A DNA stretch of 46,153 nucleotides from Fulvivirga sp. (GTDB lineage Bacteria > Bacteroidota > Bacteroidia > Cytophagales > Cyclobacteriaceae): the NCBI GenBank assembly GCA_028280565.1, contig JANQLQ010000002.1, forward strand, positions 1 to 46,153, written 5' to 3'. The notes under the pieces are model-generated. The model was not told the origin of the DNA. It saw only the letters and a program-made list of their open reading frames with translations, and made no database searches. Position numbers and translations under genes: made by a program. Every line of letters begins with the position of its first letter. Positions within the stretch are counted from its first letter, which is position 1. Positions 15,743-24,917 of this stretch are shown one piece after another.

Positions 15743-18115
15743 ATGCTCTACAGTTATTTAAAAGTCATCGCCAGGAACATACTTAAGAACAAGATCTATA
15801 CCCTCATCAATATCGTGGGTCTTTCTGTAGGCATAGCTTGCTGCCTAATGTTAACCCTGTACGTCAGGCATGAGCTCACCTATGATCAATTCCATACCCG
15901 GGCCGACCGTATTTACAGGGTAAATATTATCGATGAAGTAGAGGAGCGAAATAACCGGGATGCCGTATCAGTAGCAGCCATAGCCCCGGGTATGGCCGAG
16001 ACGTTTCCCGAGGTAGAAAGTTTTGTGAGGGTATCCAGTCCTCATAAAGGGCTTTTTACCTTTCACAACAAAACGATTGAAACCCGGAACATTACCTATA
16101 CCGACTCTTCATTTTTTGATATTTTTTCCTTTCACTTATCAAATGGTAGCCCAGCGGAGGCCCTTAAAAAGTCGAACTCCATCGTCCTGTCCGAATCCCT
16201 TGCCAATAGTCTTTTTGGTGAAAAAGACCCGGTTGGAAACATCATCACCCTTAACCACGAGGATGAATTGATGGTAACCGGTGTTATGGAGGATTTCCCG
16301 GCCAACTCCCAGCTCCAACTTGACGCACTTGTTTCCTTTACCAGCTTATTGAACAAGAAAAATGTTTACCTGTCATGGAATGGAGGGTGGTCATATTACA
16401 GTTACCTTTTGTTAAAGGAGAATACGGATGTTTCAAAGCTCAAGGAAAAATTCCCCAAACTGCTGGATGCTAAAATGAATGACTACGACCCCCCGGCTGT
16501 TATTTTTTCGGCCGATTTGGAGCCGCTTACGGAAATACACCTCCATTCCCAGGTTTCCGATGATTTTGACACTAAAGGAAGCCTAACGGATGTTATCATT
16601 TTTTCCTGCATTGCGGTGATCGTGCTGGTCTTAGCTTGTGTTAATTTTATTAACCTAACTACCGCCCAAGTAGCCAAGCGAGTGAAAGAGATCGGGGTGC
16701 GGAAGGTAGTAGGATCGAGCCGCTCACAATTGATCTTGCAGTTTTTGTTGGAATCTGTGGCCATCGCTACGGTGTCATTTTTGATCGCGCTAGAGTTAGT
16801 ATCTACTTTCCAACTTGAGTTTGCTGCCATATTAGGCACCCGTTTCAGCATTTGGGATCTACCGGGGTACTCCATTTTTACTTTGGGTTTTGTCACCGTT
16901 TTGTTCGTGGGCATACTGGCCGGCAGTTACCCAGCTTTCTACCTCTCTTCCTTCCGTCCCGCACGCGTGTTGAAAGGAAGTTTTACCGGGGGTGGGATCT
17001 CCGCATTTAACAAATCGTTACTTACTTTTCAATTTATCGTTTCCGTCGTGCTGATCATTTGCACACTCGTCATTTACAACCAGCTTGATTTTATCCGCAA
17101 CAAAGACCTTGGGTACGAATCGGAAAATGTGATCGTGATCCCGCTGGTCAATGAAACGGCCAAGAACAAATTCCAGCTTTTAAAAGATGAATGGAAGCGT
17201 TTACCAGGGGTAATCCACGCCGCTGCGTCATCACAGGTACCGGGAGATGGACTTGCCGCTAACGGGTACCTGCCACAAGACGCCAGCGACTACATGATGT
17301 TCAATGTACTGGATGTCGACCCTGATTTTTTTAATACATTATCCATAAAGGTAGTAGAGGGCCGTAACTTTTCCCCGGGCAGCGCGTCAGATTCTAACGC
17401 TTACTTGGTCAACCAAGCGCTAGTCAATAAAATGGGATGGACCGAACCCATAGGCAAATACATAGAGCGGAACGGTCGGCACCCCGTGATCGGGGTGGTA
17501 GAAGATTTCCACTTTTCCACACTGCACCATGCTATCAACCCTTTGATCGTATCACTCCAATCCTACACATGGAGTAACTACGACTACCTGTCGCTACGAT
17601 TAGCTGGCGAGGACCTGGAACATACATTAGCGCAGGTAGAGCAGCAGTGGAAAAAGCTGTTTTACAACGAACCTTTTAACTTCCGGTTTTTAGACCAGTC
17701 GTTTAATAACTTATACTTCAAAGAAAAGTCTTTCAAACAACTCTTTTTGTTCTTTTCACTGATCGCCATCACGATAGCGGGACTAGGCCTATATGGTCTT
17801 GTGGCCCTTAGCGTTCAGCATCGCGTAAAAGAAATTGGCATACGAAAGGTGCTGGGAGCTACGGTTTTGCAGGTCATCACCTTACTATCCAAAGACTTCC
17901 TGTCCCGCCTGCTATTCGCCAACCTGGTGGGATGGCCATTGGCCTATCTCGGGATGAACAAATGGCTTGCAACCTTCAATTACCGCGTAGACATCTCTTT
18001 TTTCAGCTTTGCAGCAGGCGCTTTATTCCTCTTGGTACTTGTTATTGCTACCATTTTGGCACGGTCACTCAGGTCAGTTAAGGCAAACCCTGTTGATTAT
18101 TTAAGAAATGAATAG
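15743..18115 (+). CDS. FtsX-type ABC permease, array member 1
   Basis: A 790-residue permease with the double layout typical of Bacteroidota: helix 1, a MacB-like periplasmic core, three helices with the FtsX signature EIGVRKVVGSS (~residue 315), then a second helix/core/three-helix unit with EIGIRKVLGAT (~residue 697) and the terminal 'ANPVDYLRNE'. The opening is SYLKVIARNILKNKIYTLINIVGLSVGIACC. No ATPase is encoded nearby, so it must borrow one or work with a distant partner. First gene of a four-gene run starting just behind the sigma-54-like promoter. Probable role: envelope stress or export; the substrate is unknown. Confidence 0.9.
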   Translation: MLYSYLKVIARNILKNKIYTLINIVGLSVGIACCLMLTLYVRHELTYDQFHTRADRIYRVNIIDEVEERNNRDAVSVAAIAPGMAETFPEVESFVRVSSPHKGLFTFHNKTIETRNITYTDSSFFDIFSFHLSNGSPAEALKKSNSIVLSESLANSLFGEKDPVGNIITLNHEDELMVTGVMEDFPANSQLQLDALVSFTSLLNKKNVYLSWNGGWSYYSYLLLKENTDVSKLKEKFPKLLDAKMNDYDPPAVIFSADLEPLTEIHLHSQVSDDFDTKGSLTDVIIFSCIAVIVLVLACVNFINLTTAQVAKRVKEIGVRKVVGSSRSQLILQFLLESVAIATVSFLIALELVSTFQLEFAAILGTRFSIWDLPGYSIFTLGFVTVLFVGILAGSYPAFYLSSFRPARVLKGSFTGGGISAFNKSLLTFQFIVSVVLIICTLVIYNQLDFIRNKDLGYESENVIVIPLVNETAKNKFQLLKDEWKRLPGVIHAAASSQVPGDGLAANGYLPQDASDYMMFNVLDVDPDFFNTLSIKVVEGRNFSPGSASDSNAYLVNQALVNKMGWTEPIGKYIERNGRHPVIGVVEDFHFSTLHHAINPLIVSLQSYTWSNYDYLSLRLAGEDLEHTLAQVEQQWKKLFYNEPFNFRFLDQSFNNLYFKEKSFKQLFLFFSLIAITIAGLGLYGLVALSVQHRVKEIGIRKVLGATVLQVITLLSKDFLSRLLFANLVGWPLAYLGMNKWLATFNYRVDISFFSFAAGALFLLVLVIATILARSLRSVKANPVDYLRNE

Positions 18116-18142
18116 CTGCCTGGTATCAAATAAAACAGGACG

Positions 18143-18337
18143 ATGATCAAGAATTACCTTAAAATACTTCTGCGCCAAGCCTACAAACACAAGGGCTACA
18201 TTCTTATCAATGTATTGGGCCTTACTTCTGCTTTAGTATGTGGCATATTCGGATTGGCTTTTCTTACCCTTTTTACGGTAAGTATCCAAGCTGCGAAAGC
18301 ATCCTTAGCCAACCCGGCAAAGAGCCTAAGAGAATAG
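18143..18337 (+). pseudogene. FtsX permease reduced to 64 codons by in-frame deletion
   Basis: The first ~41 residues (MIKNYLKILLRQAYKHKGYI, then LINVLGLTSALVCGIFGLAFL) are the standard start of the array permeases. The last ~23 residues (TLFTVSIQAAKASLANPAKSLRE) match their C-terminal end, e.g. VTLVMAVLTVGVQTLKAGLANPAEALRSE at the end of the next gene. About 735 codons in between are missing, and the frame is kept with no stop. The product would be a one- or two-helix membrane peptide. It is most simply a deletion derivative. The intact frame and start leave open that it is still made and interferes with, or partners, the full-length paralogues. Confidence 0.8.
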
Positions 18338-18382
18338 AAAATTTATCAAAATAAACGTCAATTACTCTATATTCCATTCCAC

Positions 18383-20782
18383 ATGTTAAAGAATTATTTA
18401 AAAATAGCGATCAGGAACCTGTTAAGATTTAAGGCCTACTCCATAGTGAACCTCTTGGGCTTGTCCATCGGGCTCACCATAGGAGTATTGATCCTTCTTT
18501 TTGTCACCGATGAGCTGTCTTACGATGGGTTCCATGCTAAATCCGATAGGATATTCAAGGTAGTGACCCTGGATACGCAAGAAGGAATTATGGAAACCAA
18601 TGATTGGCCGGTGGGGTACAAGCTAAAAACAGGATATCCAGGGGTAGAATCAGTCCTGTACACCCGGAGAGCCAGCCCCAGCATGATGGTATATTTCGAA
18701 AAGAAAAGGTACGAGCATGATGTTTTTTACGCCAGCGAAGACTTTTTCAAGTTATTCTCTTTCCAACTTATGGAAGGGAACCCCTCCACTGCCCTGGCAG
18801 AACCTTTCTCACTGGTAATCACCAATGAAATGAAAAAGAGGTATTTTGGTCCAGGCCCCGCCCTAGGCAAAAGCCTTACGTTAAGAGACTCGCTGGAATT
18901 TGTGATCACAGGAGTAGCAGCCGACCTCCCCGTCCAGTCGCACATCCAGTTTGATATGTTGGCATCATTTACCACCTATGAAGAACTCAACCCTGGTTTT
19001 ACTTACACAGGAAGCTGGGGGAATTTTAGCATGCGGAATTATATCCTATTGGCTGAAGAGGCGGATGCTGGTGACCTTAGGAAGAACATAAGGGGGCTAT
19101 ATGAACGTAACATTGGCGATTGGCTAAAAGAGATGGGGGTATCATTTCATTTAGATCTTATCCCACTACCGCAAGTATATCTTTACCCTGGTCTGACCAA
19201 CGGCTTTGGCCCTAAAGGTTCGCTAGACCGTGTTTACTTGGTGGCTGCCATCGCGATTTTCGTGATCTTGCTGGCTTGTATCAATTTTGTGAACCTTACT
19301 ACAGCACGCTCCGTGTACCGGGCGCGAGAAGTTGGGTTGCGGAAGACCGTTGGTTCCACCCGTTCGGCCCTCTTCTGGCAATTCCTAGGAGAAGCCCTGG
19401 TCTTAACGCTCCTCGCCTTTTGCTCCGTGGCGGTTTTAATTGACCTCGTCCTTCCCTATTTCAACCATCTCATGGGTAAATCCTACGAGTTGAGCTCCCT
19501 ATTCAATGTTAAAGTGATGGCCGGCATTATTATTTTGGTCCTCACTGTAGCAGGGATGGCCGGTTTTTATCCTGCATTGGTCTTATCGGGTTTCAAACCC
19601 GTAGAGGTGCTAAAAGGAAGAATGCAGTCCGGGACCCGGGGAGGCCGCCTAAGAAGGGTGCTGGTGGTGTTCCAGTTTTTAGTGTCGGCGGGCCTTGTCT
19701 TGGCCACCTTACTGGTATTGAACCAATTGGATTATATGCGAAGTAAAAACTTGGGATTTCAAAAAGAACAAGTACTCGTGTTAGATGTCACACGTGTACC
19801 AAAGTCCGCTTCCCACGGATCCTTTAAAAACAGCCTCCTATCCTTTGCGGGAGTAAAAGACGTTTCCTTTACGAATGCCTTGCCCGGCAGGCCCGGGTGG
19901 CAGGGCCAATGGGCCTACCCGGGAAGTATTGAAGAGGGACAACATGTAGATACTGAATACATGGCCATCGACGAAAACTACATCGATGTATTGGGCCTTG
20001 AGCTAATAGCAGGCCATAATTTTGACCTCAACAATAAAGCAGAACTGGAAGAAGGGCTTATCATTAACGAAACCACGGTTAATCAAATGGGGTGGTACAC
20101 TGCCGAGAACGCACTCGGTAAAGAGATCGTGTCTCCTTCAAGGCGTCCTGAAGGCAAGGTGATCGGCGTGGTCAAGGATTACCATGGCATGGGACTACAG
20201 GAAGACATCTGGCCTATGGCCATGGATTATTCCAGTTATGAATATGGGCAGTATTATGCCGTACGGGTTGAAAGCGGGCAAATACCTACACTGGTAGAAA
20301 AAGTTAAAAAAAGCTGGCAAGCCCACCTGGGCGACTATACGTACGAATATTTTTTCTTAGATGATGACTTCGAACAGCAATACCAATCAGAAGAAAAACT
20401 CATGCAGGTCTTCACCCTCTTCTCCTCACTCACGCTGGTCATAGCTGGCATAGGGCTGCTCGGACTAGTATCGTTCCTTGTACTTTCGAGGCGACGTGAG
20501 ATCAGTATACGAAAAGTTTTGGGCGCAAGCCTGCTAAGTGTTACAGGGTTGCTATCCAAAGAATTCGTTTTATTGGTGCTGTTAGCCAATGCAATTACCG
20601 CGCCTATCGCGTGGTACCTGGGTAACCAATGGCTGAATAGTTTTGCTTTCCATATGGATATCAACCCGGTCATTTTTTTGATCACGCTGGTGGTCACCTT
20701 GGTAATGGCAGTGCTTACCGTAGGGGTACAAACCCTAAAAGCAGGGCTTGCAAATCCTGCCGAAGCCCTGCGCAGCGAATAA
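18383..20782 (+). CDS. FtsX-type ABC permease, array member 3
   Basis: A 799-residue double-unit permease. It starts LKNYLKIAIRNLLRFKAYSIVNLLGLSIGL. The first FtsX signature is EVGLRKTVGSTRS (~315), the second EISIRKVLGAS (~707), and the C-terminus is LANPAEALRSE. The two periplasmic cores are ~200 residues each, with the paralogue motif 'SFQLMEGNPSTALAEPFSLVITNEMKKRYFG' in the first. It lies 45 bases behind the 64-codon remnant, in the same orientation, and is likely in the same transcript. Divergence from the other members is substantial, so the array is not a recent duplication. Confidence 0.9.
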   Translation: MLKNYLKIAIRNLLRFKAYSIVNLLGLSIGLTIGVLILLFVTDELSYDGFHAKSDRIFKVVTLDTQEGIMETNDWPVGYKLKTGYPGVESVLYTRRASPSMMVYFEKKRYEHDVFYASEDFFKLFSFQLMEGNPSTALAEPFSLVITNEMKKRYFGPGPALGKSLTLRDSLEFVITGVAADLPVQSHIQFDMLASFTTYEELNPGFTYTGSWGNFSMRNYILLAEEADAGDLRKNIRGLYERNIGDWLKEMGVSFHLDLIPLPQVYLYPGLTNGFGPKGSLDRVYLVAAIAIFVILLACINFVNLTTARSVYRAREVGLRKTVGSTRSALFWQFLGEALVLTLLAFCSVAVLIDLVLPYFNHLMGKSYELSSLFNVKVMAGIIILVLTVAGMAGFYPALVLSGFKPVEVLKGRMQSGTRGGRLRRVLVVFQFLVSAGLVLATLLVLNQLDYMRSKNLGFQKEQVLVLDVTRVPKSASHGSFKNSLLSFAGVKDVSFTNALPGRPGWQGQWAYPGSIEEGQHVDTEYMAIDENYIDVLGLELIAGHNFDLNNKAELEEGLIINETTVNQMGWYTAENALGKEIVSPSRRPEGKVIGVVKDYHGMGLQEDIWPMAMDYSSYEYGQYYAVRVESGQIPTLVEKVKKSWQAHLGDYTYEYFFLDDDFEQQYQSEEKLMQVFTLFSSLTLVIAGIGLLGLVSFLVLSRRREISIRKVLGASLLSVTGLLSKEFVLLVLLANAITAPIAWYLGNQWLNSFAFHMDINPVIFLITLVVTLVMAVLTVGVQTLKAGLANPAEALRSE

Positions 20783-20831
20783 AGAACACAACTTAGAGAT
20801 TAATTAAGTCTCAAAATTCAACACAACAATT

Positions 20832-23237
20832 ATGATCAAGAACTATCTTAAAATAGCAGCAAGATACCTGCTTAGATATAGACTATACTCCTTTATCAAC
20901 ATCTTCGGGCTTACCGTGGGGCTAACCAGTTCGTCGCTGATCTTCATCTACCTGGAACACCAGCTCTCGTACGATTCATTCCATCATAAATCCGGTGAAA
21001 TCGCCCGTGTGATCGAGATTGACGAGCGTGGTGAAGCACCTAGGAACTATGCCCGGACCTCGGCGCTTACGGGACCAAGACTAGTAGAAGAGTATACGGA
21101 TGTGGTCAACCAGGTGCGGTTATACCGTCCATTTGGCCACCTTGATATCCATTGGGAAGGAGAGCGGGTAAGCGAGCGAGCATTTGCTTTTGTCGACAGT
21201 ACGTTTTTCGACTTATTCGATTTTGAGTTTATCGCGGGAGATAAAAAAACGGCGTTGCTTGAACCTAACTCTATGGTCATGTCTGAAAGTATGGCCAAAA
21301 AATACTTTGGCAGCCTGCCGGCACTGGGAGAGTTAATGGAATTCCAGCGGATGGACCCTGTCAAAGTGACTGGGATCATTAAAGATATCCCGGGTAATTC
21401 ACAGTTGCAGTTGGACATTTTACTTACCCGGAACACCGGGTTTCGCCGACTGCCCTGGCTAGACCGAGTCATGAATTCTTGGGATTCCTATATGACCGTC
21501 ACTTACGTACAGTTTGCTTCCGAGGCAGGATGGGAAAACGTTAATCAACAAGTCCCGTCTTTTGTTGAAAAACACCGCGGTGAAAATGTAGAGGCCGGCA
21601 ATTTTTACCTGCAACCCTTGGAGGAAGTATATCTTAACTCGGCTCATATCGAGTTTGATATCGTTGAAAACAAAGGGAATTGGTTTACCATTTACCTGTT
21701 TTCAGCCATCGCCCTCTTTATCCTTCTTATCGCGAGCATAAATTACATCAACCTGTCCACCTCCCGGTCCATGGAACGCTCAAAAGAGATAGGTATCCGG
21801 AAAGTTTCGGGGGCTGCCCGGCTTGAGCTCGTCTACCAGTTTTTAAGCGAGGCGGTATTGGTTTCCCTACTCTCTTTTGTCCTCTCCATTGGATTGGTAG
21901 ATCTCTTACTGGATAAATTCAACGAAATTGCCGCATTAAACCTTACTGTAGATGTATTCTCCTTCAGGACCTTTGCCCTCCTATTGGCATTGGCAGTATT
22001 TGTGGGTGTACTCTCAGGAAGCTATCCTGCTCTTTATTTGTCTCAGCTAAACCCCTCACAAAGTCTTAAATCCGGCTCTTTCACAAAAAGTTCAGGGGCT
22101 GGGCTAAGGAGAGCCCTGGTAATCATTCAATTTACCTTATCCATTGTCATGATATCCGCCACAATCATAATTACCCAGCAGATGGCATTTATTAAGAATA
22201 AAAATTTAGGCTTTGATAAAGACCGGATGCTGATCATAGACATTAACGACTCCAATGTCCGGCAAAGTTTCGAGACCATGAAAAATGAATTCATAAAGGT
22301 CCCGGGAGTAAAGAATGCGGCTAGCTCCTCCAGGGTGCCGGGCGAGTGGAAGAATATTACAGAGGTAGTCGTAAGGCCAAGATCCCTCGTGGAAGTGGAC
22401 TCTTTTCAAACCTACTTTATGTGTTTCGACGAGCAAATGCTCCCGACCTACAGCTTGCAACTGGTAGAAGGACGTAATTTTTTAGGCAAATTGGCGGAAG
22501 ATTCTACCTCTGTGCTCATTAATGAAACCGCTGCCCGGCAGCTCGGCGGTGATGACGTAATAGGACAAAACTTATTCTTGGCAGGAAATGACTACCCCTT
22601 GGAAGTGGTCGGTGTCTTGAAAGACTTCAACTTTCAATCTTTGCACACAGATATAGCACCGCTTGTGGTCGGGTACTGGTCAAACCCGGTGACGGTCATC
22701 GACTACTTTTCACTTAAAATTGAGCCGGGAGCCGATATTTCCCAAACCGTAGCAGCGGCTCGTAACGTGCATGAAAAATTTGACGACTCTACGCCTATGG
22801 AGTTCCACTTCTTGGATGACCAACTCAATCTTTTTTACCGAGCAGAAGAACGTACCGGGGAGATTTTCTTTATTGGCGCCACCATTACGATCTTGATCGC
22901 TTGTATGGGGCTATTCGGGCTAGCCTCTTTTATGGTTCGAAAGCGCCTGAAGGAAGTCAGCATCCGAAAAGTATTAGGAGCTTCTCCGGGGCAGTTGTTT
23001 ATGTTATTATCAAAGAGTTTTTTCACCCACGTGCTCTTGTCCACACTAATAGCCGTGCCTATTGGATGGTGGGTCATGAATGGCTGGCTCAGTAATTTTT
23101 CCTTTCGGGTCAGCATTGAAGTGTGGGTATTCCTCCTAGCCGGCCTGGCAGCACTGGTGGTAGCGCTCCTGACGACCAGCTACCAGTCCATAAAGGCCAC
23201 GTTCCTCAACCCAGCCGAAACATTGAAGAATGAATAA
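20832..23237 (+). CDS. FtsX-type ABC permease, array member 4
   Basis: An 801-residue double-unit permease beginning MIKNYLKIAARYLLRYRLYSFINIFGLTVGL. The FtsX signatures are EIGIRKVSGAARL (~316) and EVSIRKVLGASPGQ (~711), and the C-terminus is LNPAETLKNE. Its start block is the closest match to that of the 64-codon remnant. It is 49 bases behind member 3, an AT-rich gap containing 'gagattaattaagtctc'. The stop codon at 23235-23237 is followed one base later by the left inverted end of element D, so that insertion landed at the very end of the operon. Confidence 0.9.
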   Translation: MIKNYLKIAARYLLRYRLYSFINIFGLTVGLTSSSLIFIYLEHQLSYDSFHHKSGEIARVIEIDERGEAPRNYARTSALTGPRLVEEYTDVVNQVRLYRPFGHLDIHWEGERVSERAFAFVDSTFFDLFDFEFIAGDKKTALLEPNSMVMSESMAKKYFGSLPALGELMEFQRMDPVKVTGIIKDIPGNSQLQLDILLTRNTGFRRLPWLDRVMNSWDSYMTVTYVQFASEAGWENVNQQVPSFVEKHRGENVEAGNFYLQPLEEVYLNSAHIEFDIVENKGNWFTIYLFSAIALFILLIASINYINLSTSRSMERSKEIGIRKVSGAARLELVYQFLSEAVLVSLLSFVLSIGLVDLLLDKFNEIAALNLTVDVFSFRTFALLLALAVFVGVLSGSYPALYLSQLNPSQSLKSGSFTKSSGAGLRRALVIIQFTLSIVMISATIIITQQMAFIKNKNLGFDKDRMLIIDINDSNVRQSFETMKNEFIKVPGVKNAASSSRVPGEWKNITEVVVRPRSLVEVDSFQTYFMCFDEQMLPTYSLQLVEGRNFLGKLAEDSTSVLINETAARQLGGDDVIGQNLFLAGNDYPLEVVGVLKDFNFQSLHTDIAPLVVGYWSNPVTVIDYFSLKIEPGADISQTVAAARNVHEKFDDSTPMEFHFLDDQLNLFYRAEERTGEIFFIGATITILIACMGLFGLASFMVRKRLKEVSIRKVLGASPGQLFMLLSKSFFTHVLLSTLIAVPIGWWVMNGWLSNFSFRVSIEVWVFLLAGLAALVVALLTTSYQSIKATFLNPAETLKNE

Positions 23238-23238
23238 T

Positions 23239-23505
23239 CCTACTTTGTCAACTTAAGAACCAGGGTCAAGCGCATGAAATCAGAAAGATGAAATCGGAAA
23301 GATGAAAAATCGTGAGCTGCTAAAAAAATTAGAAAAGGGTTAACCTTGACAGCTTGTATCCTTTGAGGATGACAGTTTTCCAGGCGAAGAGTGATGAGCT
23401 GCAAATCAAAATCCCTGCTCATTTTCATCTTTCCTTTTCCTGGTTTCCTATTTTCCTGTAAGGATAGACAAATGTTATCTACAGGCAGGAACTTGACAAA
23501 GTAGG
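23239..23505. repeat. Family-D inverted-repeat element (MITE-like)
   Basis: The ends CCTACTTTGTCAACTT (23239-23254) and AACTTGACAAAGTAGG (23490-23505) are inverted repeats matching at 15 of 16 positions. The interior has 'gaaatcggaaagatgaaaaat' facing 'attttcatctttcc', so most of the 267 bp can fold back. There is no ORF. With elements B and C it fills the 697-base gap before the DUF4097 gene. Confidence 0.75.
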
Positions 23506-23516
23506 GTTAAGATCTA

Positions 23517-23804
23517 GTGTTAAATTAAGTGTAATTAGACGGTTAGCTATTTTTCCAATCCCGTTCTTAAAGTCGGCAGTGGGCAAAGAGCAATCGGCAA
23601 CTCTATAATTTTTTTTGTCTACTGCTCTTTGCCCACTGCCGACTGATCAATACCTCGAAACCTGGACTCGATTAAAAAAATGACCGTCATTCCGGGCCGG
23701 TGGCTGTGAGAGGGCTCATGGCGAGAGCCGGAATCTGCTGTGTCGTAGAACGAAAGCTAGTTCCCAGTTTAACCCGATGTGTCATGTGAGGCTTAACTTA
23801 ACAC
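23517..23804 (+). repeat. Family-B element carrying a family-C insertion
   Basis: The ends GTGTTAAATTAAG (23517-23529) and CTTAACTTAACAC (to 23804) are inverted. The hairpin core at ~23574-23643 has the base changes of the left arm matched in the right arm relative to copy 5244-5425. A ~110-base family-C element sits between 'gatcaatacct' and 'gtcatgtgaggc', where the other B copies have only ~25 bases. Confidence 0.8.
23661..23773 (+). repeat. Family-C element, uninterrupted copy
   Basis: Starts 'cctggactcgattaaaaaaa' and ends 'gctagttcccagttt'. The two ends are weakly inverted (AAACCTGGACTCG against AAACTGGGAACTAG). Same sequence as the two halves at 9119-9168 and 9360-9421. Confidence 0.7.
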
Positions 23805-23934
23805 GAGTAGGGGTGAGATCGAGAAATACCCTTTGACTGCGGGTACTACAGTTCTTGATCCCTGGTTTTTAAAAAGATCCATGCAACCCTATGAAAATAG
23901 GCTGGTCTTTCTCTTACACTAAAAATCATCCATC

Positions 23935-24891
23935 ATGTACCATAAACTTTCTACTACATCTCTACTGATCTGCTGCTTCATCACCGCCGGTCTTGCCCAG
24001 CAAAAGATCTCCAAATCATTTTCGGGGATACAAAAGATCATAGTTAGCACCTCCGCCGGGGATTGTTTATTGAAGAAAAGTTCAAATTCCGAAGTAAGGG
24101 TAGACCTGGAGCACACCTACGATGAAGGGTATAAGCCTGTTATTGATCAAGAAGGAGACCGGTTAGTAGTCAAGGAGATCTTTGATCGTGGCTCTGTAAA
24201 AGGCAAAGGCCAGTGGACATTCACCATTCCTGATGGGTTGGACATTAGGTATAACACGGGATCAGGTGATTTTGAAGCCTCCAACCTGTCTTTTGAACTG
24301 GACATGAACACCGGGTCAGGAGATATTTTGCTAAAGCAGATCAGCGGAGAGATGCGTTCAAACACCGGGTCGGGAGATATTAAGCTTTATGATGTAGACG
24401 GGGAGTTTAACTTCAATACCGGCTCCGGGGATATACGCATTGAAGAAGCCGATGGCGACCTGCGGGTCAACTGCGGCTCGGGAGACATCACCATGAAAGA
24501 TGCAAAGGCAATGATCAGCGCCAACACGGGCAGTGGCAATATCAATGCTTCCGGGATCACCCTAACTGGAGAAAGCTCATTTAACTCGGGGTCTGGTAAC
24601 GCTGTGGTGACCCTCCAGTCTTCTCTTCAATATGACATCAGTGTGAACAGCGGCTCCGGCAATGCCAGTGTTGATTTTAACGGCAATGCCATCCGTGGAC
24701 TGGTAGTTATGAAAGCGAGCAAAAAGCATGGTAAGATCACCGCTCCTTTTGCCTTTGATAAGGAAGAAGAAATAAAACAAGGATCGCGAAAAAATGGCCA
24801 GGTAGTGATCAAGAAAACCGCCCAGTTAGGAGATAGTGACCTACGCATTAGAATTTCTACCGGCTCAGGTGTAGCCAGCATCGAAAAGTAG
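23935..24891 (+). CDS. DUF4097-type beta-repeat exported protein
   Basis: A 318-residue protein with a clear signal peptide (cut near 'AGLAQQ'). From about residue 100 to 245 it has eight ~20-residue repeats centred on NTGSGD or NSGSGN, plus a last TGSG near the C-terminus. This is the DUF4097/putative auto-transporter adhesin head pattern, predicted to form a right-handed beta-solenoid in the periplasm or outer envelope. One repeat has Cys in place of Thr (VNCGSGD). The function of the family is not established; in Bacteroidota such genes often lie near envelope-stress kinases and permeases, as here. A strong terminator follows at 24918-24946. Confidence 0.85.
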   Translation: MYHKLSTTSLLICCFITAGLAQQKISKSFSGIQKIIVSTSAGDCLLKKSSNSEVRVDLEHTYDEGYKPVIDQEGDRLVVKEIFDRGSVKGKGQWTFTIPDGLDIRYNTGSGDFEASNLSFELDMNTGSGDILLKQISGEMRSNTGSGDIKLYDVDGEFNFNTGSGDIRIEEADGDLRVNCGSGDITMKDAKAMISANTGSGNINASGITLTGESSFNSGSGNAVVTLQSSLQYDISVNSGSGNASVDFNGNAIRGLVVMKASKKHGKITAPFAFDKEEEIKQGSRKNGQVVIKKTAQLGDSDLRIRISTGSGVASIEK

Positions 24892-24917
24892 CAGGACAAA
24901 AGCAAAGAGACTGTGGA

